A DNA stretch of 64,000 nt from Thiomicrorhabdus sp. ZW0627 (GCF_029767005.1 NZ_JARUQR010000001.1:739028-803027); one strand, 5' to 3'. Counted from the stretch's first letter, positions 54,483 to 63,816 are shown. Numbers and translations: made by a program. Notes: generated from the sequence alone by a model not told the origin.

Positions 54483-57400
54483 TCAGGCTTTTACCAAGCC
54501 CAATGATTTCACGCCGAACATACGATAGATGATCGGCAGAATCAACAAGGTCAAAATCGTCGAAGTAATCAGCCCGCCGATGACCACAATTGCCAGAGGG
54601 CGCTGAATTTCAGACCCCGGACCGGTTGCGAAGACCAGGGGGATTAGACCCAGTGCCGCAATGCTCGCGGTCATCAAGACCGGACGCAAACGTCGCATCG
54701 CGCCTTCGACCACAACATCGTCAATCGACATACCCTGGGCGACCAGTTGATTGAAGTAGCTCATCATGACCACCCCGTTCAATACCGCAATCCCCAGCAA
54801 AGCGATGAAACCGACCGATGCAGGCACCGACAGGTATTCTCCGGTGATCCACAAAGCGACCACACCACCGATCAAAGCGAACGGAATGTTGGACAGCACC
54901 ATGGTCGCCTGAACGCCGGAACGGAATGTAGTGAACAAGATAATAAAAATCAAGATCAAGGCAATCGGCACCACCACCATCAGTCGCTGGGCAGCGCGCT
55001 GCTGGTTCTCAAACTCACCGCCCCATACAAAGTAATAGCCTGCTGGCACGTCCAGCTGTGCCGTTTTCTGTTTCGCCTCTTCAACAAAGCTGACCAGGTC
55101 GCGCCCGCTGACGTTCGCGACCACTACGGAGAAACGTTTGCCTTTCTCACGTTTGATCGAAACCGGGCCGTCCACTTCAACAACATCCACCAACTGGTTC
55201 AACTGAATGCGCTGACCGTCACCCAGAACAATACTCTGGTTAAGGAAGTCCATTTTGGAAGCCCTATCCTTCGCATCCGCTCGGATAATCAACGGAATCT
55301 TGCGGTTACCCTGATAGATTCCGCCGATCGGCATCCCTTCCAGATAAGCGCGAAGACGATCTTCCAATTCATTAACCGAAATCCCCAAACGTCCTGCTTT
55401 ATAACGATCAACCTTCAACTGTAGGTATTTCATGCCGTCGTTCTGAGAGGTGAACACGTCTTCAGCTCCGTCAATGGTTTCAATCAACGCGGCCATCTTT
55501 TCCGCCGTTGCAGTCAGTTCCTGAGGGTCTTCCCCAAAGATCTTGACGGCGACGTCACCGCGGGCACCGGTCAACATTTCATCCACTCGCATCTGAATCG
55601 GCTGGGTAAATGCATAGTTGACCCCTGGAAACTGGGTTTCCAACACGTGTCGAATCTCTTCAATCAACGCTTCTTTGGTTTTCATGCGCCACTCTTCACG
55701 AGGTTTTAGCACCAAGAAACTGTCAGTATCGTTCAGACTCATCGGATCCAGACCTATTTCATCCGCTCCCAAACGCGCTACGATACGCTCTACTTCAGGC
55801 ACCTGAGCCAACAATGCTTTCTGGACCTGCATATCCAAGCGTTTCGATTCTTCCAACGAGATTGAAGGGATTTTTTCCAACTGTACAATCAGATCCCCTT
55901 CATCCATCTGCGGCATGAAGGTTTTACCCACCTGGGTATAAAGCACACCGGTGATAACCAAAGCACCAAATGCGATCGCCAATACGATTTTGTCGTACTT
56001 CAACGCTTTCAGCAATATAGGACGATAGAACTGGCTCACCTTGCGCATCAGCCACGGCAACTCGTGAGAAGCTTGGCCCAAGATATAGGACGCGATAACC
56101 GGAATGATCGTCAACGACAGGATCAATGCGCTTCCCAAGGCAAAGACGATCGTCAGCGCAACCGGAATGAACAGTTTCCCTTCCAATCCCTGCAGAGTCA
56201 GCAACGGAAGGAATACAATCATGATGATCCCGATACCGGAAATAACCGGCACCGCCACTTCCTGCAAAGCGCGATAGATGATATGCAGCTTAGGCAATCG
56301 CCCGTGATGCATATGCTCTTCCTTAGCCTGATGGGTGACAATGTTCTCGACCACCACCACAGCGGCATCCACCAGCATCCCGATGGCAATCGCCAGACCG
56401 CCCAAAGACATCAGGTTAGCCGATAGCCCAAACCAGTTCATGAAAATGAAGGTCATCAATGCGGCCAAAGGTAATACCAAGGCCACGGTGATTGCAGCCC
56501 GGACATTTCCTAAGAACAACAATAACAACAACACGACCAAGACAACGGCTTCTACTAATGCTTTAGAGACAGTATGAATCGCCTTCTCGATCAAATTCCC
56601 ACGGTCATAGAAAATATTGACACTGATGCCTTTAGGCAAGGCTGGCTTTAACTGTTCCAACTGATCTCGAACAGCCTTAATAACGTCGCTGGTGTTGGCA
56701 CCACGCAAACCGATGACCAAGCCTTCCACCGCTTCGTGGCGGCCGTTTTCGGTCACCGCTCCGTAGCGGGTCAAAGCCTCGACACGAACATCGGCGATAT
56801 CTTTGATGTGGATAACCTGATTGCCATGTGTTGCCACCACGATATTACCGATATCATCAACCGTCTGAAGGTTACCGATGCTACGCACCAGCAATGCCTC
56901 TTCACCCTGAGTCAAACGTCCGGCACCGTCGTTACGGTTGTTACTTTCCAACGCCGTTTTCAAATCAGAGAACGGAATTTTCAACGCCGCCATTTTCTGG
57001 CTGTTTGGCACCACCGCGTAGGTTCTTGCCTCGCCACCCAGGGCGTTAACATCTGCTACGCCCGGAACGGCACGCAATGCAGGACGGATTACCCAATCGA
57101 GCAAGTCGCGCTTCTGCATGTTATTCAATGTGTCGCCATCGATGGTAAACATGAAGATGTCACCCAAAGGAGTCGTCATCGGCGCAATACCTCCGGAAAT
57201 CCCCTCAGGCAGACTGACGCCAGACAAGCGTTCGGCGATTTGTTGTCTCGCCCAATAAATATCGGTTCCCTCGACAAAGTCGATGGTAATGTCCGCGATC
57301 CCATATTTACCCATGGAACGCAACATCTTCTGTCCGGGAACCCCCAACATTTCAACCTCGATCGGCACGATGATTCTGGACTCGACCTCAGAAGGCGTCA

Positions 57401-57566
57401 TTCCAGGCGCTTTCATGATGATTTTCACCTGCGTCGGCGAAACATCCGGAAAGGCATCGATCGGCGTTTTCTGAAACGCCATCCAACCGGCGGAAACCAG
57501 CCCAACGGCCAACAGCAGGGCCATCATTCTTTGGGCTAGGAAAAAAGCCATTAAACGTGACAACAT
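54483..57566 (-). CDS. cusA: Heavy-metal efflux RND transporter CusA/CzcA type
   Basis: 1,027 residues, inner-membrane proton antiporter of a tripartite pump, with 12 transmembrane helices and two large periplasmic loops. The helix-4 segment LAIAIGMLVDAAVVVVENI has the AIAxG...DAA form of CusA/HelA-type pumps rather than the DFG...DG form of CzcA. The periplasmic QMRVDEMLTGARGDVAVKIFG stretch is shared with Czc-type pumps, so the metal (Cu+/Ag+ versus divalent) is open. Start ATG 57566 follows the cusB stop by two bases; the frame opens earlier at 57638 inside cusB. Confidence 0.88.
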   Translation of the reverse strand: MLSRLMAFFLAQRMMALLLAVGLVSAGWMAFQKTPIDAFPDVSPTQVKIIMKAPGMTPSEVESRIIVPIEVEMLGVPGQKMLRSMGKYGIADITIDFVEGTDIYWARQQIAERLSGVSLPEGISGGIAPMTTPLGDIFMFTIDGDTLNNMQKRDLLDWVIRPALRAVPGVADVNALGGEARTYAVVPNSQKMAALKIPFSDLKTALESNNRNDGAGRLTQGEEALLVRSIGNLQTVDDIGNIVVATHGNQVIHIKDIADVRVEALTRYGAVTENGRHEAVEGLVIGLRGANTSDVIKAVRDQLEQLKPALPKGISVNIFYDRGNLIEKAIHTVSKALVEAVVLVVLLLLLFLGNVRAAITVALVLPLAALMTFIFMNWFGLSANLMSLGGLAIAIGMLVDAAVVVVENIVTHQAKEEHMHHGRLPKLHIIYRALQEVAVPVISGIGIIMIVFLPLLTLQGLEGKLFIPVALTIVFALGSALILSLTIIPVIASYILGQASHELPWLMRKVSQFYRPILLKALKYDKIVLAIAFGALVITGVLYTQVGKTFMPQMDEGDLIVQLEKIPSISLEESKRLDMQVQKALLAQVPEVERIVARLGADEIGLDPMSLNDTDSFLVLKPREEWRMKTKEALIEEIRHVLETQFPGVNYAFTQPIQMRVDEMLTGARGDVAVKIFGEDPQELTATAEKMAALIETIDGAEDVFTSQNDGMKYLQLKVDRYKAGRLGISVNELEDRLRAYLEGMPIGGIYQGNRKIPLIIRADAKDRASKMDFLNQSIVLGDGQRIQLNQLVDVVEVDGPVSIKREKGKRFSVVVANVSGRDLVSFVEEAKQKTAQLDVPAGYYFVWGGEFENQQRAAQRLMVVVPIALILIFIILFTTFRSGVQATMVLSNIPFALIGGVVALWITGEYLSVPASVGFIALLGIAVLNGVVMMSYFNQLVAQGMSIDDVVVEGAMRRLRPVLMTASIAALGLIPLVFATGPGSEIQRPLAIVVIGGLITSTILTLLILPIIYRMFGVKSLGLVKA

Positions 57567-57568
57567 GA

Positions 57569-58732
57569 TTACTCTTCCCCTTCCGAAGCGGAAACCACAG
57601 CCAACATTGCTACAGCACCCTTCGTCAGTACTTGCCATTCTTGCGGATTAGCCGGTTTGTCACCCAGCAGCCAGATTACCGAAGTCTGATCCGCCTGGTC
57701 CATCCGCTTAACCGGCTGAACCAGAATCTTACCTTCCTCTTTCACTGAACGCAGGAATACCACAGATCTCCCATCCATTTCGATCACCGAGCTCAACGGT
57801 ACGCTAAACGCTTCGGAAGACTGTAGAGGTTCTACGAACTGCACCGCCTCCAAGGCACCGGAAATCAACTTTCTATCCGCATTCGGGAACTTGCAGTGAA
57901 CCTCAATCATCTGGGTCATAGGGTTGGCCTGATGGCTGATATAAGCAATCTCACCGTCCACGCCTTTGGATACGATTCGGGCGGTTTGACCGACATGCAA
58001 TTTTCCGGCATCCTCAATCGGTACGAAAACCTCGGCCACCAGAACATCCAGTTCAGCAAACTTGGCAATCGGTTGATTCATCTGTAAACGCATACCGGTA
58101 CTGACTTCCAAATCGAACAACTGCCCGGCATCCGGTGCTTTAATGGTTAATAGGGCCGGCTGAAGTTTATTCGTTTTCTTCAACTCGGAAACCGACGAAT
58201 CGGCCATACCCATCATCTGCAAATCCTGCTCCTGCTGCTGAGCCTGTTGCGTTAATGTCGTGACGCGACTTTCGCTCGCCAATAACTGTTTCTTGGACAC
58301 CACGCCTGATTGAATCAAGCTACGAGCGCGTTTGACTTCCTGACGTACAACTTTCAAGTCTGATAAAGTGGCCAAATACTCTTTCTGGGCCTTGAGCAGA
58401 TCCGGACTCATCAGTTCCACTACAGGCTCGCCTTTAGCAACGTCACCGTGAACGCGGATAATTTTCGTAACCAAACCGTCCATTGGCGCAGTCAACAGTT
58501 GAATGTGAGCACCCGGCAGAGCCAAGTTAGCCTGATAGGCGTAACTTCTCATTTCTGTTGCAGGCTCAAGCGCCTGGAACTGAAGCCCCATTGCCTCTTG
58601 CTGACTGGTATTTACTGGAACCGTGTCCGCAGCCGAGACCTGTCCTGCCCACAACAGGCTACTTAAAATCGTAAGTCCCACCCCTTTTTTGAGGTTTCGA
58701 TTGAATTGATTCAAAAAGATTTCTACTTGCAT
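57569..58732 (-). CDS. cusB: RND efflux periplasmic adaptor, CusB/CzcB type
   Basis: 387 residues. Signal peptide (cleavage near VSA-A), barrel and lipoyl-like halves (HVGQTARIVSKGVDG; APDAGQLFDLEVSTGMRL), and a long alpha-hairpin (about 125-185). Membrane-fusion protein that bridges CusA and the outer-membrane channel. No N-terminal His-rich metal-binding tail is visible. Second gene of the cusCBA operon. Confidence 0.87.
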   Translation of the reverse strand: MQVEIFLNQFNRNLKKGVGLTILSSLLWAGQVSAADTVPVNTSQQEAMGLQFQALEPATEMRSYAYQANLALPGAHIQLLTAPMDGLVTKIIRVHGDVAKGEPVVELMSPDLLKAQKEYLATLSDLKVVRQEVKRARSLIQSGVVSKKQLLASESRVTTLTQQAQQQEQDLQMMGMADSSVSELKKTNKLQPALLTIKAPDAGQLFDLEVSTGMRLQMNQPIAKFAELDVLVAEVFVPIEDAGKLHVGQTARIVSKGVDGEIAYISHQANPMTQMIEVHCKFPNADRKLISGALEAVQFVEPLQSSEAFSVPLSSVIEMDGRSVVFLRSVKEEGKILVQPVKRMDQADQTSVIWLLGDKPANPQEWQVLTKGAVAMLAVVSASEGEE

Positions 58733-58815
58733 GTCTCTTTCCTAATTTTGATTCCGTCGATCATCTTTGCAATCTCTAAACTGCACGATGCGTCTCTTCC
58801 GAATTTGTGTCGTTA

Positions 58816-60111
58816 TTATTCGGCTTGAGCCGTTTCTATACCTTTACCAAAAGCCTGCCAAACCAAAGCAACCTGGCGTTGTACCATTACTTGCTGCTGA
58901 TCCGATTCCAACAAGGCCTGCAACATCTGTCTTTGAACACCCAACAATGTCTGAATATTGGTCTCGCCAAGTTCATAAGCTTTTTCAGCCATGCCCAATG
59001 CCTGTTTCGCTACCACCACTTGCTGTTGGGCAACGTTCAACAAAGCTTTAGATTGCTCTAATGCCTGCAAGGCCTGTCTCGCGTTATTGGACAAAGACTG
59101 TTTGGTCTTTTGCAAAGCCACTTGCTGTTCGCTGACCAACTGACTCTGTTCAGCCAGAGCCGTTCCATAGGTAGCAGGCTTCCCAAGAGGGAAACTCAGT
59201 TCCAACATCAAACTGGTGCGAGCCGCCGTCTGATCGTCCTGCTCCGATTTTGCACCGAAAAACACACTTGGTTTTGCGACCGCTTGAGATTGAACAAGCA
59301 GCTTATTCGCCTGCACCTTTTGCAATTGGCTATCCGCCCATACCATTAACGGGTGGCTCTCCAACTGTTTACGAACGGCTTGCCAATCTTTCGCTTCCGG
59401 TTCTTCAATATCAGATGGAAGCTCGGAAAAGCCTGTCCAGAATTGATAGTTTGCAAGTTGCTGTTCATAAGCATTATTCGCTTCCACGGTTCGTTTCTCG
59501 ACCTCTAACAACCTTTTTTGGGCTAAAACCGCATCCATCTGCGGGTTTTCACCGGCAGCGACCAACTTCTCGACCTTATTGACCAAAGCAGCAACCAGCC
59601 CTTGATTCTGCTGGCTTCGATGCCACTGCACTTCGGCAAGCTTCAAATCCCAAACCAATTGTCTTGTCAATTTGGAAGCCTGCCAATTCAATAAACTTCG
59701 ATATTGCTCCGATTGCTGCTGATACACTTCACCCAGTTTAGAGTATGCATTCGACTGGTCACCGATCAAAACCGGGAAACTGACCCCGGCCTCCCAGCTT
59801 TGAAAACCGGTATCATCCGTCAAAGCATCGCTCTCATGCCTTACCGACATGCTAGACCCGTTAGGGAACCAAGATCTTGCCGCGGCTTGATTGCTACTGA
59901 CCAGTGACGCATAGCTTTGGACGTTCATCTGTTCCGGCTGTTTAGCCATCACGGCCTGCAAGACACCTTGCATACTTGGTGCTTGAACTTGTGTTTGGGC
60001 CTGGGTATTCCCCCCCAAAAAGGCTGATGAGAAAAACACTGCGACTGCCAGGCGGTTAAGGCCAGGCGCCTTTTTCTTCCGATTGGCTTGAGTAATGAAA
60101 AGCTGATCCAT
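58816..60111 (-). CDS. cusC: Outer-membrane efflux protein, TolC/CusC type
   Basis: 431 residues. Signal peptide (cleavage near TQA-Q) and two OEP repeats with long amphipathic helices, for example LSNNARQALQALEQSKALLN and KAYELGETNIQTLLGVQRQ, typical of TolC-family channels. No lipobox Cys, unlike E. coli CusC. First gene of the operon, preceded by the two-component genes on the same strand. Confidence 0.85.
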   Translation of the reverse strand: MDQLFITQANRKKKAPGLNRLAVAVFFSSAFLGGNTQAQTQVQAPSMQGVLQAVMAKQPEQMNVQSYASLVSSNQAAARSWFPNGSSMSVRHESDALTDDTGFQSWEAGVSFPVLIGDQSNAYSKLGEVYQQQSEQYRSLLNWQASKLTRQLVWDLKLAEVQWHRSQQNQGLVAALVNKVEKLVAAGENPQMDAVLAQKRLLEVEKRTVEANNAYEQQLANYQFWTGFSELPSDIEEPEAKDWQAVRKQLESHPLMVWADSQLQKVQANKLLVQSQAVAKPSVFFGAKSEQDDQTAARTSLMLELSFPLGKPATYGTALAEQSQLVSEQQVALQKTKQSLSNNARQALQALEQSKALLNVAQQQVVVAKQALGMAEKAYELGETNIQTLLGVQRQMLQALLESDQQQVMVQRQVALVWQAFGKGIETAQAE

Positions 60112-60211
60112 ATGAGAACTCCATTTTGAGTTATTACGGCATACTTTAAGAAATGAAACTGAAAGGAAGCTGAAAATAAATATTTTTTATAAAAACTTTT
60201 CCAAACCGGGT

Positions 60212-61576
60212 TCAGGAAAGTGCATACATAGGAAGACGAACCGTAACCTGAAGACCGGACAAAGCAGGCTGATGCGAAACGAAACGTTGCCCGCGGGTAA
60301 AATTCAACTCACCTGAATAGGCTTTGACGATTCCATGAACGATGGACAACCCAAGACCGTGCCCCGGTTGAGATTCATCCAAACGTGCGCCTCGGTGCTG
60401 CATGAGTTCGATACTATGATCGGCTACACCGATACCGTCGTCTTCTATATGCACAACCAACCAGGCCTGTTCGGTTTCAATTATGATACGCACCTGCTTT
60501 TGACACCATTTACTGGCGTTATCAAGGAGGTTGCCCAACAGTTCGAACATATCCTCACGATCGAAAGGCAAAGAGTCGGCCACTCTGATATCCAATAGGA
60601 ATTCGATCTCCTTATCCCGGTACAGTTGCTGCATGGTATCGGTCAAATCTTTCAAATCGTCGGGGAATTTGAAAGTAGACAACGCCATACCGCTTCCAGC
60701 CGTACGCGCATTGGTTAATTCACGTTCAATCAAATCATAGATACGTTGAGCCTGCTCCTGCATCGGCTTCTGCAATTCGGGGAACTTCTGCATGCGTTCA
60801 TCGTCAAGCATCTGATAAATCAGGTTAAGCGGTGATTTCAACGCATGCGCCAAATTCCCTGTCGCTTGCCTCGAACGCTCCAAACGGGCATGCAGCTGTG
60901 ACAAGGCCTGATTCAAAGTTTCCACCAACGGGGCGATTTCGCTTGGAACCTGTGCCTGAATCGACACCTCCTTTCCAGCCTGAACCTGATTCAACGCTTC
61001 TTTTATCGGTTGCAAACTGTCGAATCCGCGCTTGAGAATCCGACGCTGAGTAAGCAACAATATCAACAGGCCTGACAGAGAGAAAACAGCGAACAATATG
61101 TCGAATGTCTGCAAAGTTTTCTGTATTGGCGTATGGTCTTCGGCAACAAACAAGTAACCTTTCGAACCATCTTTTTCGAAAGGCACCCTCACCACCAGCG
61201 TGAACAGACTTTCAGGTGCATGGGTTTCATAAACCCGGCTGTGGTCGTCGTTCATGGGAGCATAGAGAACGTAACCTTTCAATGAAGGGGAACGCATGGT
61301 CGGAATTTGATTCACAGGACGGGACTTGATCAGATAATAATGTCCGGATTTGGGTCGCTGGTAAATCACCTCTGCGGCATTGGGCGTTAGTTTCCACTGG
61401 CCGTTTTCAACTCTCAAGTGTTTCAGCAATGTTTCCGCATCGTGTTCCAAACGGGTAACAATGTACTGTTCAGTCAGCTGGTGTATGGCATAAGTCGTCA
61501 CCCACCAAAAGGTCACAAACAAGAGCGCAAGACTGATTGTAAGTGCGTAACGTAACTGTTTTTCCAAAGATTTCAT
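60212..61576 (-). CDS. Sensor histidine kinase, PhoQ-like
   Basis: 454 residues. Two transmembrane helices (about 12-31 and 160-180) enclose a periplasmic sensor domain. HisKA with LAHALKSPLNL (phosphorylated His), N-box LLDNASKWCQ, DDGIGV and GHGLGLSIVHG of the ATPase domain. The His context resembles PhoQ. Its start overlaps the response-regulator stop (ATGA), so the pair is translated together. The signal could be metal or peptide; not determined. Confidence 0.87.
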   Translation of the reverse strand: MKSLEKQLRYALTISLALLFVTFWWVTTYAIHQLTEQYIVTRLEHDAETLLKHLRVENGQWKLTPNAAEVIYQRPKSGHYYLIKSRPVNQIPTMRSPSLKGYVLYAPMNDDHSRVYETHAPESLFTLVVRVPFEKDGSKGYLFVAEDHTPIQKTLQTFDILFAVFSLSGLLILLLTQRRILKRGFDSLQPIKEALNQVQAGKEVSIQAQVPSEIAPLVETLNQALSQLHARLERSRQATGNLAHALKSPLNLIYQMLDDERMQKFPELQKPMQEQAQRIYDLIERELTNARTAGSGMALSTFKFPDDLKDLTDTMQQLYRDKEIEFLLDIRVADSLPFDREDMFELLGNLLDNASKWCQKQVRIIIETEQAWLVVHIEDDGIGVADHSIELMQHRGARLDESQPGHGLGLSIVHGIVKAYSGELNFTRGQRFVSHQPALSGLQVTVRLPMYALS

Positions 61577-62247
61577 GATTCTTCCGCCACAAAACGATAG
61601 CCCTGTCCTCGCTGGGTTTCGATCCGTTGTTTACCGATTAATTTTCTTAAACGTCGGATATAAACCTCCAGAACATTACTGTCGCGATCGTAATTTTGAT
61701 CGACAATCTTAGCCATGATATCGGATTTCGAAAGCAATTTGTTCGGGTGGCTCATCAAAAAACGCAACAGACGGAATTCGGTATGGGTCAGAGGGTGTTC
61801 CACCCCATCATCCGTGACGACACGCTGACTCTCCAGGTTCAATGTCAAACCGTTGATCTGGATGGAATGATCCAAAGCGGCCTCTGGTGTTGTGCGCTTA
61901 AGCACATTCTGAATTCTTGCGAGCAACTCTTCAAAATGAAATGGTTTGCCAACATAGTCGTCAGCACCCGACTTAAGTCCTTCCACCCGGTCTTGCCATG
62001 CATTACGTGCAGTCAAAATAATCACCGGCGTCGGATTTTGATTTGAACGCATGGTCTGTAAAACCGACAGGCCTGGTAGCTTCGGCAACCCAAGATCCAG
62101 AATGATCAAATCATAAGGGTGCTCTTCGATCAGATAAAGCGCCTCTTCTCCATCTAAAGCACAATCTACAACAAATCCCTGCTGGGATAATTGCTGACTT
62201 AAATTCTTGGCAAGCAGAGCCTCGTCTTCGGCCAATAATAGTTTCAC
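61573..62247 (-). CDS. OmpR/PhoB-family response regulator, PhoP-like
   Basis: 224 residues. Receiver domain with LLAEDEALL (acidic pocket), DLGLPKLPGL (phosphorylated Asp), LTARNAWQD and GKPFHFEE (Lys), followed by a winged-helix DNA-binding domain (TEFRLLRFLMSHPNK; EVYIRRLRKLI; GQGYRF). Closest in memory to PhoP. Upstream of the kinase and of the cus operon on the same strand, divergent from the peptide array. The intergenic region at 62248-62623 carries palindromes but no clear PhoP direct repeat. Confidence 0.9.
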   Translation of the reverse strand: MKLLLAEDEALLAKNLSQQLSQQGFVVDCALDGEEALYLIEEHPYDLIILDLGLPKLPGLSVLQTMRSNQNPTPVIILTARNAWQDRVEGLKSGADDYVGKPFHFEELLARIQNVLKRTTPEAALDHSIQINGLTLNLESQRVVTDDGVEHPLTHTEFRLLRFLMSHPNKLLSKSDIMAKIVDQNYDRDSNVLEVYIRRLRKLIGKQRIETQRGQGYRFVAEES

Positions 62248-62425
62248 TTATACCTTCCCGATAAAGATTAATCCATGATTCAAACGACATTAAAATCGAT
62301 AACGCCGACTTCAAGCGCCCCAGAAGCATTTTTAATTCTAGCATGACGGCAGCGTCAGTACGCCACTGTCCAACTTACGGAACCAAGTCTCCTCAAAATT
62401 TCATAAAAAAACATCATAAATAATG

Positions 62426-62487
62426 TTGACATGGGAAATTTTCCCACATATACTGGCACCCAACGAAACGAATGGAAAATTTTCCCA
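62426..62487 (+). promoter_or_regulatory. Promoter and two operators of the peptide array
   Basis: TTGACA (62426-62431), exactly 17-bp spacer, TATACT (62449-62454). The spacer is occupied by the operator TGGGAAATTTTCCCA (62432-62446), with perfect 7-bp arms around one base, and a second copy TGGAAAATTTTCCCA lies at 62473-62487, 41 bp on. A regulator bound here would block or position RNA polymerase. The region 62248-62425 upstream holds no further feature. Confidence 0.72.
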
Positions 62488-62623
62488 TTTAGTTAAAAAC
62501 ACTTCCCGAGCGGTGATTTTTAAAGCTGCGTTTTGCATACAAGCAAACACACTTAAATCACTATTTTTTTAACCATTAACAACTGAAATTTGTGACAACA
62601 CAGTCACTCAGAAAGGAAATGAA

Positions 62624-62758
62624 TATGAAAAAGATTATCCTAGCAGCACTATTAACGTTCGGAATTTCTGCAACCGCTTCGGCACACCACATGGCCGCTA
62701 ACCCGGATGCTGGTGAATTCATTCCAGATTGGTCTCCACATCTATTGATGGAATTTTA
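62624..62758 (+). CDS. Tandem secreted peptide, copy 1
   Basis: 44-residue precursor: a signal peptide of 20 residues ending ASA, then a 24-residue mature peptide that begins HHMAANPD, has IPDWSPH in the middle and ends LLMEF. Ribosome-binding site AAAGGA. Leads the array behind the operator-promoter. It differs from copies 3-6 by one residue in the signal peptide (Leu for Phe at position 6) and several silent changes. Function unknown; His and Met suggest metal binding, and the length suggests a signal or abundant periplasmic peptide. No known family was recognised. Confidence 0.85.
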
Positions 62759-62816
62759 ATCTGGGTCGAACGCCCCCTTTAAAAAAACGTTACAACGTAA
62801 AAGAAGGAATAAGAAA

Positions 62817-62951
62817 ATGAAAAAGATTATTTTTGCAGCATTACTTACTTTCGGAATCTCAGCAACCGCTTCAGCCCATCACATGGCCGCTAACCCGGAT
62901 GCCGGTGACTCTATCCCGGATTGGTCTCCTCACCTATTGATGGAATTTTAA
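62817..62951 (+). CDS. Tandem secreted peptide, copy 2
   Basis: 44-residue precursor like copy 1, with Asp-Ser in place of Glu-Phe at mature positions 11-12. This is the only change in any mature peptide. Linker to copy 1 is 58 bp and differs from the later linkers. Confidence 0.85.
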   Translation: MKKIIFAALLTFGISATASAHHMAANPDAGDSIPDWSPHLLMEF

Positions 62952-63016
62952 TTGAGGCCGGATATATCCGATCTTGAGAAACGTTGAAAACGTGAAAAGA
63001 AAAAAAGGAAAAGAAA

Positions 63017-63151
63017 ATGAAAAAGATTATTTTTGCAGCATTGCTTACTTTCGGAATCTCAGCAACCGCTTCGGCACATCACATGGCCGCTAACCCAGAT
63101 GCTGGCGAATTCATTCCAGATTGGTCTCCACATCTATTGATGGAATTTTAA
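63017..63151 (+). CDS. Tandem secreted peptide, copy 3
   Basis: Standard 44-residue form with signal peptide MKKIIFAALLTFGISATASA. First of the exact 200-bp units. Confidence 0.85.
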   Translation: MKKIIFAALLTFGISATASAHHMAANPDAGEFIPDWSPHLLMEF

Positions 63152-63216
63152 TTGAGACCGGATATATCCGATCTTGAGAAACGTTGAAAACGTGAAAAGA
63201 AAAAAAGGAAAAGAAA

Positions 63217-63351
63217 ATGAAAAAGATTATTTTTGCAGCATTGCTTACTTTCGGAATCTCAGCAACCGCTTCGGCACATCACATGGCCGCTAACCCAGAT
63301 GCTGGCGAATTCATTCCAGATTGGTCTCCACATCTATTGATGGAATTTTAA
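63217..63351 (+). CDS. Tandem secreted peptide, copy 4
   Basis: Identical in DNA to copy 3. Confidence 0.85.
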   Translation: MKKIIFAALLTFGISATASAHHMAANPDAGEFIPDWSPHLLMEF

Positions 63352-63416
63352 TTGAGACCGGATATATCCGATCTTGAGAAACGTTGAAAACGTGAAAAGA
63401 AAAAAAGGAAAAGAAA

Positions 63417-63551
63417 ATGAAAAAGATTATTTTTGCAGCATTGCTTACTTTCGGAATCTCAGCAACCGCTTCGGCACATCACATGGCCGCTAACCCAGAT
63501 GCTGGCGAATTCATTCCAGATTGGTCTCCACATCTATTGATGGAATTTTAA
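63417..63551 (+). CDS. Tandem secreted peptide, copy 5
   Basis: Identical in DNA to copies 3 and 4. Confidence 0.85.
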   Translation: MKKIIFAALLTFGISATASAHHMAANPDAGEFIPDWSPHLLMEF

Positions 63552-63616
63552 TTGAGACCGGATATATCCGATCTTGAGAAACGTTGAAAACGTGAAAAGA
63601 AAAAAAGGAAAAGAAA

Positions 63617-63751
63617 ATGAAAAAGATTATTTTTGCAGCATTGCTTACTTTCGGAATCTCAGCAACCGCTTCGGCACATCACATGGCCGCTAACCCAGAT
63701 GCTGGCGAATTCATTCCAGATTGGTCTCCACATCTATTGATGGAATTTTAA
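63617..63751 (+). CDS. Tandem secreted peptide, copy 6
   Basis: Identical in DNA to copies 3 to 5. Confidence 0.85.
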   Translation: MKKIIFAALLTFGISATASAHHMAANPDAGEFIPDWSPHLLMEF

Positions 63752-63816
63752 TTGAGACCGGATATATCCGATCTTGAGAAACGTTGAAAACGTGAAAAGA
63801 AAAAAAGGAAAAGAAA

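Larger units (their letters stand above)
63017..63816 (+). repeat. Four exact 200-bp tandem units of the peptide array
   Basis: Units starting at 63017, 63217, 63417 and 63617 are identical base for base, gene and linker. Each linker carries CGGATATATCCG (12-bp palindrome) and ACGTT-GAA-AACGT, and ends in AAGGA as ribosome-binding site. Exact identity means very recent amplification or ongoing conversion. The copy number could be under-counted if the assembly collapsed identical units. Confidence 0.92.

Noticed and set aside
56736-57539. 267-codon plus-strand frame opposite cusA
   Set aside because: Shadow frame with His/Arg-rich composition typical of antisense reading.
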